Part shown: piece after piece, positions 29,451 through 39,340 of the stretch | Numbering within the stretch: the first letter of the stretch is position 1 | How the letters are laid out: every line of letters starts with the position of its first letter | DNA from: Stieleria marina | Lineage (GTDB): Bacteria; Planctomycetota; Planctomycetia; Pirellulales; Pirellulaceae | NCBI GenBank assembly: GCA_007741555.1 | Contig: CP036526.1 | Span: 5,704,001-5,768,000 of the forward strand | Length of the DNA: 64,000 nucleotides | Direction of reading: 5' to 3' | Made by a program: the position numbers and the translations under genes | The notes under the pieces: model-generated | Database searches by the model: none | The model's input: the letters and a program-made list of their open reading frames with translations, nothing else | What the model was told of the DNA's origin: nothing

Positions 29451-29660
29451 CCCTAGTCGCTGCCGCTTAGCTGGCATTCTTCCAAGCAAACTCAAGTGCG
29501 GGGCGATACGGCTCTCAATTTCGCTGCGCCCCTGGCGCGGTTGAGCGGGTAATTCCAACTGCATTCACTTTGAGGAAACCCAACGGCACCATCAACTTGC
29601 TAGCAACTAGCTCCGATAAAGATAGAGAGTCTTGTTTTCTCTCACCCGTGGAACTCTGCA

Positions 29661-29927
29661 ATGTGGCGTGCGATCTTCATCGCGTTGGGCATCATGGCCA
29701 TCATCTTCGGCACTGAATGCCTGATGATCGACAGTGCAGTTCTGTATTCGGGCGAAGGCACCAAGGCGATCGACTTCTTTGATCCGACCGGGGTGCCCAA
29801 TGGTGCGTCAAGCGAATGGCGTCCCAAAGAATGGCTGCCCTGGGCCGTCGCTGCTGCGGGATGGATCACAGTGCTGTGGGCATTCACTTTGCCACGCCGC
29901 TGGCGAACAGCCAACGCCGAAGGCTAG
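29661..29927 (+). CDS. small membrane protein, unknown
   Basis: The 88-residue protein has two membrane segments (about 4-24 and 60-77) and a polar loop between them with SGEGTKAIDFFDP. It ends in a basic tail (PRRWRTA), which suggests the positive-inside end. It starts at ATG with a GGAAC sequence a few bases before it. I do not recognise a characterised family. The hydrophobic layout and coding-like codon use make it likely real. It stands alone, 210 bp after the DUF58 gene. Confidence 0.65.
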   Translation: MWRAIFIALGIMAIIFGTECLMIDSAVLYSGEGTKAIDFFDPTGVPNGASSEWRPKEWLPWAVAAAGWITVLWAFTLPRRWRTANAEG

Positions 29928-30252
29928 GCCTTTGCTCCTGGCCGCCCGCTACGCACGGCCATCCGGCCCAACGATCAAACTGTGCGGGCCCCAACTGCGA
30001 CGGCAACTATCTGAGACGGAGCCGCACATCTGCGAGCCCGCTTCCGTTGCCAGGCCCCATTGCCGCTAAAGCCCGAACGCCAACCCGGACCTTTCCCACC
30101 GAGGGGGTCCGCCGTTGCCTCGAACGCGAACCCGCCGCCGGCCCTTACAGCCCTTCTGTGGCCCGCCATCTTCCCTAGCCCATGGCGGGTTACGCCGACT
30201 CTGCGGCGCAGTTGACGGTCACGGATCCTCTGCTACCTTGCATTAATGAAAA
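29928..30252. other. 325-bp intergenic region before the LysR gene
   Basis: No gene is supported. The GC-rich sequence has several short inverted repeats, including GGCAAC paired with GTTGCC, but no clear terminator or promoter. It should hold the LysR-gene promoter. Confidence 0.4.
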
Positions 30253-31302
30253 TTGAGGCGACGAGCCTCAGTATTAGCAAGACTTATCAAAGAACGTTTG
30301 CTCCCGTTGCATCTGCGAACCCTCGAAATCTTCTGTGCCGTCGCCGATTTGCGTAGCTTTTCCAAAGCTGCGGCTGCTCACCAATTGACTCAGAGCGGAG
30401 TCAGCCAAGCGATGCAGCATCTAGAAGAATCGATCGGTGTGCAATTGATCGACCGTTCCAAACGGCCCCTCGTCTTGACCGCCGCAGGCCGGACGTACGT
30501 TGATGGCGTTCGCAAATTGGTTCACAACTACCATCGCCTGGAGCAAGAGGTTCGGTGCACCAGCGAGTCGCTCAGCGGCACGTTGACGCTGGGAACCATT
30601 TACAGCGTCGGGCTCAGCTACATGCCCGAAGCATTCGAGGCGTTTACCCGAATCCACCCCGATATGCAGGTGCATCCGGAGTTTGGAACCAACGAACGTG
30701 TCATCGAAATGACGGCTGATGGAACGGTTGATTTCGGACTGGTCAGCTTTCCCAAAAACACAAAACAACTCCGCTACGTGCTTTGGCAACAGGAACCGAT
30801 GCGTTTGGTTTGTTCGCCGTCGCATCCGTTGTCGCAGCGAACCGACGTGACGCTTGACGATTTGAACGGCATGAAAATGATCGGCTTCGATCGCAAACTG
30901 GCCATCCGAAAAGAGATCGACCAGAGTTTGGCCAAAGCTGGCGTAAGCGTTGACATCCAGATGGAATTTGACAACTGCGATTCCATGGTGCGTGCGATTC
31001 AAGCCAACCGCGGAATCGGCATCGTCCCCGAAGCGGCCGTTCACCGCGAAACCGCCACCGGCGCGCTGCGAGTCGTGGCGTGCCGCGAATTACGAATCAC
31101 GCGACCGCTTGGCATTCTGTACCGGCGTGCCGGTCGGCTCAGCCGCGCCGCGAGTGAATTCGGGTCGCTTCTTTTGGGGCGGCCGATTGAATCCGAGAAA
31201 GAGAAACCTCCCAAACGCGGGGTGGGCGGTCGATCTCCAACGAAGCCTCCGCTGGGAGGCACCGCGATCGACACCGGCGACGGCACCTCGGTGGTTGCCT
31301 AG
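30253..31302 (+). CDS. LysR-family transcriptional regulator
   Basis: The winged helix-turn-helix is LRTLEIFCAVADLRSFSKAA through TQSGVSQAMQHLEESIG, followed by the periplasmic-binding-like effector domain. The marked start is TTG with up to 349 codons. Because the family usually begins a few residues before LRTLEIF, TTG at 30298 or 30307 is more likely and the first 15-18 residues may not be translated. The C-terminus carries a polar tail of about 35 residues. It lies 127 bp upstream of gltB on the same strand, as a GltC-like regulator might, although control of gltBD is only inferred. Confidence 0.88.
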   Translation: MRRRASVLARLIKERLLPLHLRTLEIFCAVADLRSFSKAAAAHQLTQSGVSQAMQHLEESIGVQLIDRSKRPLVLTAAGRTYVDGVRKLVHNYHRLEQEVRCTSESLSGTLTLGTIYSVGLSYMPEAFEAFTRIHPDMQVHPEFGTNERVIEMTADGTVDFGLVSFPKNTKQLRYVLWQQEPMRLVCSPSHPLSQRTDVTLDDLNGMKMIGFDRKLAIRKEIDQSLAKAGVSVDIQMEFDNCDSMVRAIQANRGIGIVPEAAVHRETATGALRVVACRELRITRPLGILYRRAGRLSRAASEFGSLLLGRPIESEKEKPPKRGVGGRSPTKPPLGGTAIDTGDGTSVVA

Positions 31303-31429
31303 CGGTCATCGCAGCGGTTCAGAACTTCAAGTGTTCGCAACCGTGTGCCAAACGAAACATCATCTCAGACACTCCTTTCAAGACCACTTGGCAGTCGCCG
31401 CCGGTCTGAACGACAAAGAAGACTTACCG

Positions 31430-34400
31430 ATGAAAAAACTCATTCACCTTCCACCCGCTCAAGGCCTTTACGATCCCGAGCAAGAACGCGACGCCTGTGG
31501 TGTCGGGTTCATCGCACACATCAAAGGCAAGCCCAGTCATCAAAACGTCTTGGATGCTGACGAAATCTTGATCGCGATGGACCACCGTGGTGCGTGTGGC
31601 TGCGAACCCAACACCGGCGATGGGTCAGGAATCATGTGTGGCTTGCCGCACAAATTCCTGAAGAAGGTGGCTAAGTCCGACTTGGGCGTCGATCTTCCCG
31701 AGCCCGGCCGTTTTGCCGCGGGACTGATCTTCCTGCCTCAGGACGAAACCGAGCGTGCATTCTGCAAAGAAAAAATCAACGAACTGATCGCATCGACGGG
31801 CCAGACGCTGATTGGCTGGCGCGACGTGCCTCAAGAAACCGACAACGCTGACGTCGGACCGACGGCGCGCGCATCTGAACCGTTCATCGAACAACTCTTC
31901 GTGGGCGCCGCCGACGGATTGGATGCCGACCAATTCGAACGCCAGCTGTATTTGATCCGCAAGCAAGCCGCCCATGTTCTGCGCGGCAGCGACACGCTTG
32001 AACAAGCCTTGATGTTCTACGTCTGCTCGCTGAGTACCAAAGTCATCATCTACAAAGGCATGCTGACGCCGGCACAGGTGCTGCCTTACTACAGCGACCT
32101 TCGTGACGACGATTTCGAAACACACTTGGCAATGGTTCACAGCCGATTCTCGACGAATACGTTCCCCAGCTGGGACCGTGCTCAGCCGCTGCGTTTCATG
32201 AGCCACAACGGCGAGATCAACACACTGCGCGGCAACGCCAACTGGATGCGTGCTCGTAAAGGAAACGCCGAAAGCAAACTGTACGGCGACGAACTGCAGA
32301 AACTGTTTCCGGTCGTCGAACCGAACTGCAGCGATTCGGGCACCTTTGACAACGTGCTGGAGTTTTTGCTGATGAACGGCCGGACGCTTCAAGAAGCCAT
32401 CATGATGATGGTGCCCGAAGCGTGGCAGAAGCATGAAACGATGTCGGAGGACAAGCGAGCGTTTTACGAGTATTTCTCTTGCATGATGGAACCGTGGGAT
32501 GGCCCGGCATCGATCGCGTTCACCGACGGTCATTACATCGGAGCGACTTTGGACCGAAACGGATTGCGACCGAGTCGTTACTACATCACGCACGACGACC
32601 GTGTGATCATGGCCAGCGAAGTAGGCGTGCTGCCGGTCGATCCCGCCATCGTGAAATCCAAAGGTCGCTTGCAACCGGGCAAGATGTTCTTGATCGATTT
32701 CGCCGAAGGCCGTTTGATTCCCGATGAAGAGCTAAAGTCGTCGTTCGCGAAAGCCAAACCGTACGGTGAATGGCTTAAAAAACAACGAATTCGCCTATCC
32801 GATTTGCATCCCGAAAGCGAACCGCACGGTTTCGACAGCGAGACGTTGTTGCCGCGCATGCAGGCATTCGGATACACCGCCGAAACCATGGGCTTCATGC
32901 TGCGTCCGTTGGTCGAACAGCTTCGCGACCCCGTCGGGTCGATGGGCAATGACAGCGCGATTGCTTGCCTGAGCGACAAGCCGCGAATCATCTACGACTA
33001 CTTCAAACAACTCTTTGCCCAGGTCACGAATCCTTCGATCGATTCGATCCGCGAAGAAGTCATCATGTCGTTGGAGTGCTACATCGGTCCGGAGCAAAAC
33101 ATTCTGGATGCGACTCCGGAGCACTGCCATCGCTTGTTGGTGGATCATCCGATTTTGACCAACGAAGAAATCGCAGCACTCAAACACATCAATCACCAAG
33201 GCTGGAAAAGCCAAGTGATCGACATCACGTTTGATCGCACCAAAGGCAAAGCGGGTCTGCAAAAGACGTTGGACCGAATCGCTACCGAAGCGGAAGCCGC
33301 CGCCGACGCGGGCATCGAACTGGTTGTGCTAAGTGACCGTGCCGTTGGCCAAGACCGTGTTCCGGTCAGCGCTCTGCTGGCAATCGGCGCCGTGCACCAT
33401 CACTTGGTCAAGGTAGCCAAGCGAACGCAAATTGGCTTGGTCGTCGAAACCGGCGAGGCACGCGAAGTGCATCAGCATTGCCTGCTGATTGGCTATGGAG
33501 CCGACGCGATCAATCCTTACTTGGCATTCGAGGCTCTGTGGCAATCACGTCGCGACGGGCTGATGGATCCAGCGTTGGACGACGAGAAAATCGTTGCTGC
33601 GTATCGAAAGGGTGTTGCCAAAGGCATGCTCAAGGTGATGGCCAAAATGGGCATCAGCACGCTGCAAAGCTACAAGGGTGCTCAGATCTTTGAAGCTCTT
33701 GGCCTGAAGGACGAGATCATTGAAAAGTGTTTCGTCGGCACAGCGAGTCGTATCCAAGGTGTCTCTTTTGACGTCGTGGCCGAAGAAGCTCTGCGTCGTC
33801 ACTCACTGGGCTATCCCGAACGCGTCGATGACAAACTTCCGCAACTTCCCAACCTGGGCGAATATCACTGGCGAGCCGAAGGCGAAAAGCACACTTGGTC
33901 GCCCGAGTCGATCTCGAACCTGCAGTTGGCCGCGCGAAACAACAACGAAGATGCGTACTGGAAGTTTTCGCATCAGATCAATTCGGACAATCGCAATCGC
34001 TGTACCTTGCGGGGCTTGCTCGATTTCAACGAAACCGGCAACTCGATCCCGTTGGACGATGTGCAACCGGCTAGCGAGATCGTCAAGCGTTTCTGCACCG
34101 GTGCGATGAGCTTTGGCAGTATCAGTGCCGAGTCTCACGAAACGCTGGCGATCGCGATGAACCGCATGGGCGGCAAGAGCAACACCGGCGAAGGTGGCGA
34201 AGACCCCGTCCGATTTGAGACGATGGAAAATGGCGATTCAAAACGATCGGCCATTAAACAGGTCGCTTCGGGACGCTTCGGTGTCACGATCGAATACTTG
34301 TCCAATGCGGATGAGATTCAGATCAAAATTTCGCAGGGAGCCAAACCCGGCGAAGGCGGCGAACTGCCGGGCAAAAAGGTTGATCAAAACATTGCTCGGA

Positions 34401-35980
34401 TTCGCTACAGCACCCCGGGCGTGGGACTGATTAGTCCTCCACCGCACCACGACATTTATTCGATCGAGGATTTGGCTCAGCTGATCCACGACCTAAAAAA
34501 TGCCAACCGTGCCGCTCGCATCAGTGTCAAACTGGTCAGCGAAGTCGGCGTGGGCGTGATCGCTTCGGGCGTCGCCAAGGCGCACGCCGATCACATCCTG
34601 ATTGCCGGCGACACGGGCGGAACCGGTGCCTCACCACTGACCAGTATCAAGCATGCCGGATTGCCCTGGGAACTTGGCATCGCCGAAACGCATCAAGTCT
34701 TGGTCCTCAATGATTTGCGAAGCCGCGTTGTCCTGCAGACCGATGGCGGTTTAAAAACAGGCCGCGACGTGGTGATCGCTGCGTTGCTGGGTGCGGAAGA
34801 ATTTGGTTTCTCCACGGCACCCTTGATCACTCTGGGCTGCATCATGATGCGGAAATGTCACTTGAACACCTGCCCCGTCGGGATCGCCACCCAAGACCCC
34901 GAACTGCGTGCGAAGTTCAACGGCAAACCGGAACACGTCGTCAACTACTTGTTCCTGGTCGCCGAAGAAGCCCGCCGGATCATGGCCAAACTAGGCTTCA
35001 AAACCATCGATGAAATGGTCGGACACAGCGAAGTCTTGAAAACCGATGCCGCGATCAAGCACTGGAAATCAGACGGTTTGGACCTGACGTCCATGCTGAT
35101 GCCTGCGAATAAACCGCACGACAAAGTGAAGGTAATTTGCAGCCAAGAGCAAGATCATGGGCTCGAAAAATCGCTCGACATGACCGTCATTTTGGACAAG
35201 GCCAAACCGGCGATCGAAAACGGAACGCCCGTGGTCATCCAGTCGCCGATCATCAATATCAATCGCACCGTCGGCACGATCCTTAGCAACGAAGTGGCCA
35301 AAAAATACGGCCAAGGTGGATTGCCGGACGACACGATTCGCATTGAATTGACCGGATCGGCAGGCCAAAGTTTGGGCGCGTTCCTTTCGCATGGCGTGAC
35401 CATCGAACTGGAAGGCGACGCAAACGACTACGTCGGCAAAGGACTCAGTGGCGGACGCGTAATCGTTTACCCACCCAAAGTCAGCAGCTTTGCCGCCGAA
35501 GAGAACATTTTGGTTGGCAACGTTTGTCTGTACGGGGCAACCAGCGGTGAAGCCTATCTACGAGGCCGTGCCGCCGAACGTTTCTGCGTTCGCAATAGCG
35601 GAGCCAGAACGGTCGTCGAAGGTGTTGGCGATCACGGTTGCGAATACATGACGGGTGGACGTGTCGTTGTTCTTGGGCCAACCGGGCGTAACTTCGCGGC
35701 CGGCATGTCCGGTGGAATCGCTTACATCTGGGATCGCGATGGCAACTTCAATTTGAATTGCAACTTGGCCACCGTTGAACTTGAAAAGATCGAACCGGGC
35801 GAAGAAGAGGCCGACGTCAAAGAGATGATCACGCGGCATCATCAGTTCACCAGCAGTGTGATGGCTGAACAAGCTCTTGCGAACTGGGACACGTTCCTGT
35901 CGCAGTGCGTCAAGGTCATGCCGACGGACTTCAAACGCGTCTTGAACGAAATGAAAAATGCCGAAACGGCAACTGCCTAA
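31430..35980 (+). CDS. gltB: glutamate synthase, large subunit
   Basis: The protein has 1516 residues from ATG at 31430. The frame is open far upstream, but that part overlaps the LysR gene and resembles nothing. Cys23 (RDACGVGF) is the N-terminal nucleophile after removal of a 22-residue propeptide. The glutaminase domain runs to about 430, then the central domain, the FMN barrel with the 3Fe-4S cysteines in [15 protein letters not shown] near 1137-1149, and the GXGXG C-terminal helix. It makes glutamate from glutamine and 2-oxoglutarate together with GltD, which follows 92 bp downstream. Confidence 0.97.
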   Translation: MKKLIHLPPAQGLYDPEQERDACGVGFIAHIKGKPSHQNVLDADEILIAMDHRGACGCEPNTGDGSGIMCGLPHKFLKKVAKSDLGVDLPEPGRFAAGLIFLPQDETERAFCKEKINELIASTGQTLIGWRDVPQETDNADVGPTARASEPFIEQLFVGAADGLDADQFERQLYLIRKQAAHVLRGSDTLEQALMFYVCSLSTKVIIYKGMLTPAQVLPYYSDLRDDDFETHLAMVHSRFSTNTFPSWDRAQPLRFMSHNGEINTLRGNANWMRARKGNAESKLYGDELQKLFPVVEPNCSDSGTFDNVLEFLLMNGRTLQEAIMMMVPEAWQKHETMSEDKRAFYEYFSCMMEPWDGPASIAFTDGHYIGATLDRNGLRPSRYYITHDDRVIMASEVGVLPVDPAIVKSKGRLQPGKMFLIDFAEGRLIPDEELKSSFAKAKPYGEWLKKQRIRLSDLHPESEPHGFDSETLLPRMQAFGYTAETMGFMLRPLVEQLRDPVGSMGNDSAIACLSDKPRIIYDYFKQLFAQVTNPSIDSIREEVIMSLECYIGPEQNILDATPEHCHRLLVDHPILTNEEIAALKHINHQGWKSQVIDITFDRTKGKAGLQKTLDRIATEAEAAADAGIELVVLSDRAVGQDRVPVSALLAIGAVHHHLVKVAKRTQIGLVVETGEAREVHQHCLLIGYGADAINPYLAFEALWQSRRDGLMDPALDDEKIVAAYRKGVAKGMLKVMAKMGISTLQSYKGAQIFEALGLKDEIIEKCFVGTASRIQGVSFDVVAEEALRRHSLGYPERVDDKLPQLPNLGEYHWRAEGEKHTWSPESISNLQLAARNNNEDAYWKFSHQINSDNRNRCTLRGLLDFNETGNSIPLDDVQPASEIVKRFCTGAMSFGSISAESHETLAIAMNRMGGKSNTGEGGEDPVRFETMENGDSKRSAIKQVASGRFGVTIEYLSNADEIQIKISQGAKPGEGGELPGKKVDQNIARIRYSTPGVGLISPPPHHDIYSIEDLAQLIHDLKNANRAARISVKLVSEVGVGVIASGVAKAHADHILIAGDTGGTGASPLTSIKHAGLPWELGIAETHQVLVLNDLRSRVVLQTDGGLKTGRDVVIAALLGAEEFGFSTAPLITLGCIMMRKCHLNTCPVGIATQDPELRAKFNGKPEHVVNYLFLVAEEARRIMAKLGFKTIDEMVGHSEVLKTDAAIKHWKSDGLDLTSMLMPANKPHDKVKVICSQEQDHGLEKSLDMTVILDKAKPAIENGTPVVIQSPIININRTVGTILSNEVAKKYGQGGLPDDTIRIELTGSAGQSLGAFLSHGVTIELEGDANDYVGKGLSGGRVIVYPPKVSSFAAEENILVGNVCLYGATSGEAYLRGRAAERFCVRNSGARTVVEGVGDHGCEYMTGGRVVVLGPTGRNFAAGMSGGIAYIWDRDGNFNLNCNLATVELEKIEPGEEEADVKEMITRHHQFTSSVMAEQALANWDTFLSQCVKVMPTDFKRVLNEMKNAETATA

Positions 35981-36072
35981 CTCAGTGGCCCTGCGATCAG
36001 CATCGCAGGACCGCCGACGTTGCCGCTGCCAAACACCTAGAAAACAAACACAAAACCTACCGAGAAAGAATC

Positions 36073-37572
36073 ATGGGTAAGCCTACAGGATTCAAAGAGT
36101 TTGACCGCAAGAAAGTCGCTTGGCGATTGCCGGTCGTCCGTATCAACGATTACGACGAAATCTATACAGAACCCAAGATCGACCATCTTCGTGAGCAAGG
36201 CGCTCGCTGCATGGATTGTGGTGTTCCGTTTTGCCAGTCCGGAACAGGTTGTCCGATCGACAACTTGATCCCCGAATGGAATGATTTGGTCTACAACAAT
36301 CGCTGGAAAGAAGCAATCGAACGGCTTCACAAGACCAACAACTTCCCCGAGTTCACCGGCCGTACATGCCCGGCACCTTGCGAAGGTTCGTGCGTCCTGG
36401 GAATCACCAACCCACCGGTAACGATCAAGAACATCGAAAACGCGATCGTCGACCATGCTTGGGAAAAAGGTTGGATCGTGCCGACGCCCCCGGAGTCGCG
36501 GACAGGCAAGAAGGTCGCCATCGTCGGCAGTGGTCCATCGGGGCTTTCGGCCGCGGATCAGTTGAACAAAGTCGGCCACGAAGTCACGGTCTACGAACGA
36601 GCCGACCGCATCGGCGGACTGCTACAGTACGGCATCCCGAATATGAAGCTGTCCAAAGAAGCCGTGCAGCGCCGCGTCGACAAAATGACGGCCGAGGGCG
36701 TGAAGTTTGTGACCAACGCAAATGTGGGCCAAGACGTCGATCCCAAAGAATTGGTCAACGCCAACGACGCTGTCCTGTTAGCGTGCGGCGCAACCAAGCC
36801 GCGTGATCTGCCGATCGCCAATCGTGACGCCAACGGTGTCCACTTTGCCATGGAGTTTCTAACGGCAAACACCAAACAGATGGTTCATGGCGATTCGATC
36901 GACGCCGACTTTATCAGTGCCGAGGGCAAAGATGTCATCGTCATCGGCGGCGGCGACACGGGAACCGACTGCATCGGCACGAGCCTTCGCCATGGCTGCC
37001 GCAGTTTGGTGAACTTTGAATTGTTACCCAAACCGCCCGAAGAACGCGCCGACGAAAACCCCTGGCCCGAATGGCCACGCGTGTTCCGCGTTGACTATGG
37101 CCACGAAGAGGCAGAAGCCAAGTACGGTCGCGACCCGCGCGAATACCAATTGCTCAGCAAAGAGTTCTTGAAAGACGACGACGGCAATTTGAAGGGTGTC
37201 AAAACCGTCGAAGTCAGCTGGACCAAGACCGACGATGGTGGTTGGAAGATGGCCGAAGTCGAAGGCAGCGAAAAAGTTTGGCCGGCACAACTAATCCTGT
37301 TGGCGATGGGCTTCTTGGGCCCCGAGCAATACCTGCCCGAGTCGCTTGGGTTAGAAGTCGACGCACGCAGCAATTTCCAAGCGATCCACGGTAAATTCGC
37401 CACGAACATCGACAAGGTGTTTGCGGCGGGCGATTGTCGCCGCGGCCAAAGCCTGGTTGTCTGGGCGATCAACGAAGGCCGCGGAGCTGCACGAGCGATC
37501 GATACGTTCTTGCAAGGCAGCAGCAACTTGCCGGCACCTGGCACGACGATGGGAACTGCGATGCAGGTTTAG
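36073..37572 (+). CDS. gltD: glutamate synthase, small subunit
   Basis: The protein has 499 residues from ATG ([14 protein letters not shown]); an open extension upstream is not credible. Two cysteine clusters, [15 protein letters not shown] and [11 protein letters not shown], hold the 4Fe-4S centres. [12 protein letters not shown] binds FAD and [11 protein letters not shown] binds NADPH. It passes electrons from NADPH to GltB. An AGAAAGAA ribosome binding site precedes the ATG. An imperfect hairpin at 37589-37615 may end the transcript. Confidence 0.97.
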   Translation: MGKPTGFKEFDRKKVAWRLPVVRINDYDEIYTEPKIDHLREQGARCMDCGVPFCQSGTGCPIDNLIPEWNDLVYNNRWKEAIERLHKTNNFPEFTGRTCPAPCEGSCVLGITNPPVTIKNIENAIVDHAWEKGWIVPTPPESRTGKKVAIVGSGPSGLSAADQLNKVGHEVTVYERADRIGGLLQYGIPNMKLSKEAVQRRVDKMTAEGVKFVTNANVGQDVDPKELVNANDAVLLACGATKPRDLPIANRDANGVHFAMEFLTANTKQMVHGDSIDADFISAEGKDVIVIGGGDTGTDCIGTSLRHGCRSLVNFELLPKPPEERADENPWPEWPRVFRVDYGHEEAEAKYGRDPREYQLLSKEFLKDDDGNLKGVKTVEVSWTKTDDGGWKMAEVEGSEKVWPAQLILLAMGFLGPEQYLPESLGLEVDARSNFQAIHGKFATNIDKVFAAGDCRRGQSLVVWAINEGRGAARAIDTFLQGSSNLPAPGTTMGTAMQV

Positions 37573-37588
37573 CAAGTTCCGCTAACGA

Positions 37589-37615
37589 GATCGTTCCGTC
37601 GATTGGCGGACGATC
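37589..37615 (+). terminator. imperfect hairpin after gltD
   Basis: GATCGTTCCG pairs with CGGACGATC with one bulged T. No U-tract follows, so it may be a processing or stabilising hairpin and not a true intrinsic terminator. It starts 17 bases after the gltD stop. Confidence 0.4.
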
Positions 37616-37675
37616 GAATGCTGAAGTGCGGCTGAGTTTCACAGAGTTGCCGGCGAGAGAAATCACAGGGCCACT

Positions 37676-37719
37676 TCTGCAGGTCGACAAACGCTGCTCT
37701 GCAGGTCGACAAACGCTGC
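37676..37719. repeat. 22-bp perfect tandem duplication
   Basis: Two exact adjacent copies of a 22-base unit begin TCTGCAGGTCGACAAACG. Each contains the palindromes CTGCAG and GTCGAC side by side. It lies between gltD and the lipoprotein gene. Confidence 0.95.
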
Positions 37720-37855
37720 GAATTTCGTCCTTTGCGCTAAAAGCAGACAAGGAAACGAGATTTGATCGTAGCTGACATTGACAACGATTCAAAACAGTTC
37801 TTACGGTCGCGTTTGGAAGCGTGCTTCGAAACGGAGCGATTGCTTTCATTTGGTT

Positions 37856-37900
37856 ATCCGAAATGGGACCGACTTTTCCGATTTGTTAAACATTTCGGAT
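37856..37900. repeat. 10-bp perfect inverted repeat upstream of the lipoprotein gene
   Basis: ATCCGAAATG and CATTTCGGAT flank a 25-base spacer. Further partial copies (TCCGATTTG and ATCCGAG) lie inside and after it. The right arm ends 67 bases before the lipoprotein ATG, a position suited to an operator or a leader hairpin. Confidence 0.75.
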
Positions 37901-37967
37901 TGTCGTATCCGAGAAAACGAAATGGATTCGTCAATTCGGAACTAAGTTGTCGAAGGAATAGGCAAGG

Positions 37968-39005
37968 ATGCTCACTAAATTCAAATCACGCGGTCGTTAC
38001 GCCATCATCGCTTCCGCTTTGTTGGTCGTGGGATCAACCGGCTGCCGCTCAGGCAAATCCAGCGCAAATCTATTTGGATTCAACAGCGAGCCGTCTGCCG
38101 AAGCTCTTGCCGGAAGCGGCCCTACGACGACTTACCCTGCGCCGCCTAGCGCATCGGCCACTCCCGAAGCCATCGCATCGATTGCCGGCGGAACGGCCCA
38201 ACCAAGCACCAAACCAGTCACCGCAGGCGTGCCTGACACCAAGATCGCCAGCGCCGTCAGTGCCCCCAGCTACGTGACTCCCGCATCGTCATCGGGTGCC
38301 AACATGTCCGCGGCTCAAGCCAACGGCATCTACGGAAAGACTCAGCCCGCAGGATTTGCGGCTCCCAACTGGAACACTCCCGCGACGAGAAACTCAGGAG
38401 CAGTCACCGCGTCTGCCTCCGTCCCCAAAATGAACCTTCCAGACATCAAGATCCCGGACATCAATGTTCCCAAGATCAAAGTCCCCAAGGTGTCCGCAGC
38501 CGGGATCACCATGCCATCAGCCGGCAACGGATCCAACTACGCCGCCTCCATCCCGTCGGGATATCAGTTTGGCGCGACCAAACCAGCTACCTCGGCGATA
38601 GCGCCATCTGCATCGATGACCACTCCGTCGGCTTATTCACTGCCAAGTTCAACCGCAGCGAATAGCCAAACAAAAACGACCGCGCCCAGCACAGAAGCAA
38701 CTGCCATCTCGTTTCCAACGATCGATACAGGGCCAGCCGCAAAAGCTTCCACGACCGCATCTGCCAACGTTGCTGCCGGTGGCAGCTCTGACGCAAACGC
38801 AACGTGGCCTGGCAGTGTAAACACCAACACAGCGTCGACGGTCGCTCAAACCAGCGGCAACACATCGCCAGCTGACAGCAGCCAACCAGAAGCTCGTGTG
38901 AGTTCCGCGGGAACTTACATGCCAGGAAGCACGTCCAGCACCGGATACCCGGGCGCATCAGACGGCTACCCAACTTCGTCAACCAGCGGATCTTATCTTC
39001 GTTAG
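37968..39005 (+). CDS. predicted low-complexity lipoprotein
   Basis: The 345-residue protein has a basic start, a hydrophobic segment (AIIASALLVVG) and a lipobox ending STGC at Cys25-26, so it is probably lipid-anchored. The mature part is rich in Ala, Ser, Thr and Pro with no fold I can name. One stretch near residues 155-175 (MNLPDIKIPDINVPKIKVPK) is a regular I-P-x-I zigzag repeat. It has an AAGG ribosome binding site directly before ATG. It resembles Ala/Ser/Thr-rich exported proteins of planctomycetes, but I do not recognise a function. A hairpin follows the stop by about 60 bases. Confidence 0.75.
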   Translation: MLTKFKSRGRYAIIASALLVVGSTGCRSGKSSANLFGFNSEPSAEALAGSGPTTTYPAPPSASATPEAIASIAGGTAQPSTKPVTAGVPDTKIASAVSAPSYVTPASSSGANMSAAQANGIYGKTQPAGFAAPNWNTPATRNSGAVTASASVPKMNLPDIKIPDINVPKIKVPKVSAAGITMPSAGNGSNYAASIPSGYQFGATKPATSAIAPSASMTTPSAYSLPSSTAANSQTKTTAPSTEATAISFPTIDTGPAAKASTTASANVAAGGSSDANATWPGSVNTNTASTVAQTSGNTSPADSSQPEARVSSAGTYMPGSTSSTGYPGASDGYPTSSTSGSYLR

Positions 39006-39064
39006 AACGGGTCGTTTTGTTTGCTACGCTCGAGTCGTAGAAACAAAAGCCGAACGGCGTGAGC

Positions 39065-39095
39065 CGAAGTCGACGTCACGCAACAGTCGACTTCG
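39065..39095 (+). terminator. perfect 10-bp hairpin after the lipoprotein gene
   Basis: CGAAGTCGAC pairs with GTCGACTTCG around an 11-base loop. There is no following T-run, so termination is possible but not proved. Confidence 0.5.
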
Positions 39096-39156
39096 TGGTG
39101 GTCAGCGTACTGATCGCACAAACCAGGGCGGATCCAGACGGATCACGCCCCTTCTT

Positions 39157-39198
39157 AGCCAGTTGCACCAACTCGGTTCTCAGCCAGTTGCACCAACT
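39157..39198. repeat. 17-bp direct repeat, two copies
   Basis: AGCCAGTTGCACCAACT occurs at 39157 and again at 39182, a 25-base period. The next bases differ by one transition and then match (CGG and TGG). It lies about 140 bp before the AddB-like start. Confidence 0.85.
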
Positions 39199-39340
39199 TG
39201 GCCTCTTCGCAAAAAACGCCCATCATTGGCGAACTGTCGGATTTCTCCGACAATGGTTGTTCGCTTGACCACACGTGTCACGGTAATCGCGACACTCTTT
39301 AAAAGGTCAACCTGCAACTCTCGCGACGACATACCTATTC

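Larger units (their letters stand above)
37573..37967. other. 395-bp intergenic region with several repeats
   Basis: It separates gltD from the lipoprotein gene. It contains an imperfect hairpin (37589-37615), a perfect 22-bp tandem duplication (37676-37719) and a long inverted repeat (37856-37900). No gene is supported. The lipoprotein promoter is expected in the last 150 bp. Confidence 0.6.
39006..39340. other. 335-bp intergenic region with a hairpin and a direct repeat
   Basis: It holds a perfect 10-bp inverted repeat (39065-39095) and a 17-bp direct repeat spaced by 25 bases (39157-39198). No gene is supported. It lies between the lipoprotein gene and the AddB-like gene. Confidence 0.55.

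Noticed and set aside
30950-31429. Long upstream extension of the gltB frame
   Set aside because: It lies inside the LysR gene in another frame and resembles nothing. The family start with the Cys23 propeptide is at 31430.
31625-32674. Long minus-strand frames opposite gltB and gltD
   Set aside because: They are mirror frames of strong coding sequence with no recognisable domain.
35905-36072. Upstream extension of the gltD frame
   Set aside because: It overlaps the end of gltB. The ATG at 36073 has a ribosome binding site and matches the family start.
37676-37719. Cloning-vector contamination suggested by CTGCAGGTCGAC
   Set aside because: This 12-base string occurs in common polylinkers, but the flanking bases are not vector and the unit is duplicated exactly within native intergenic DNA.
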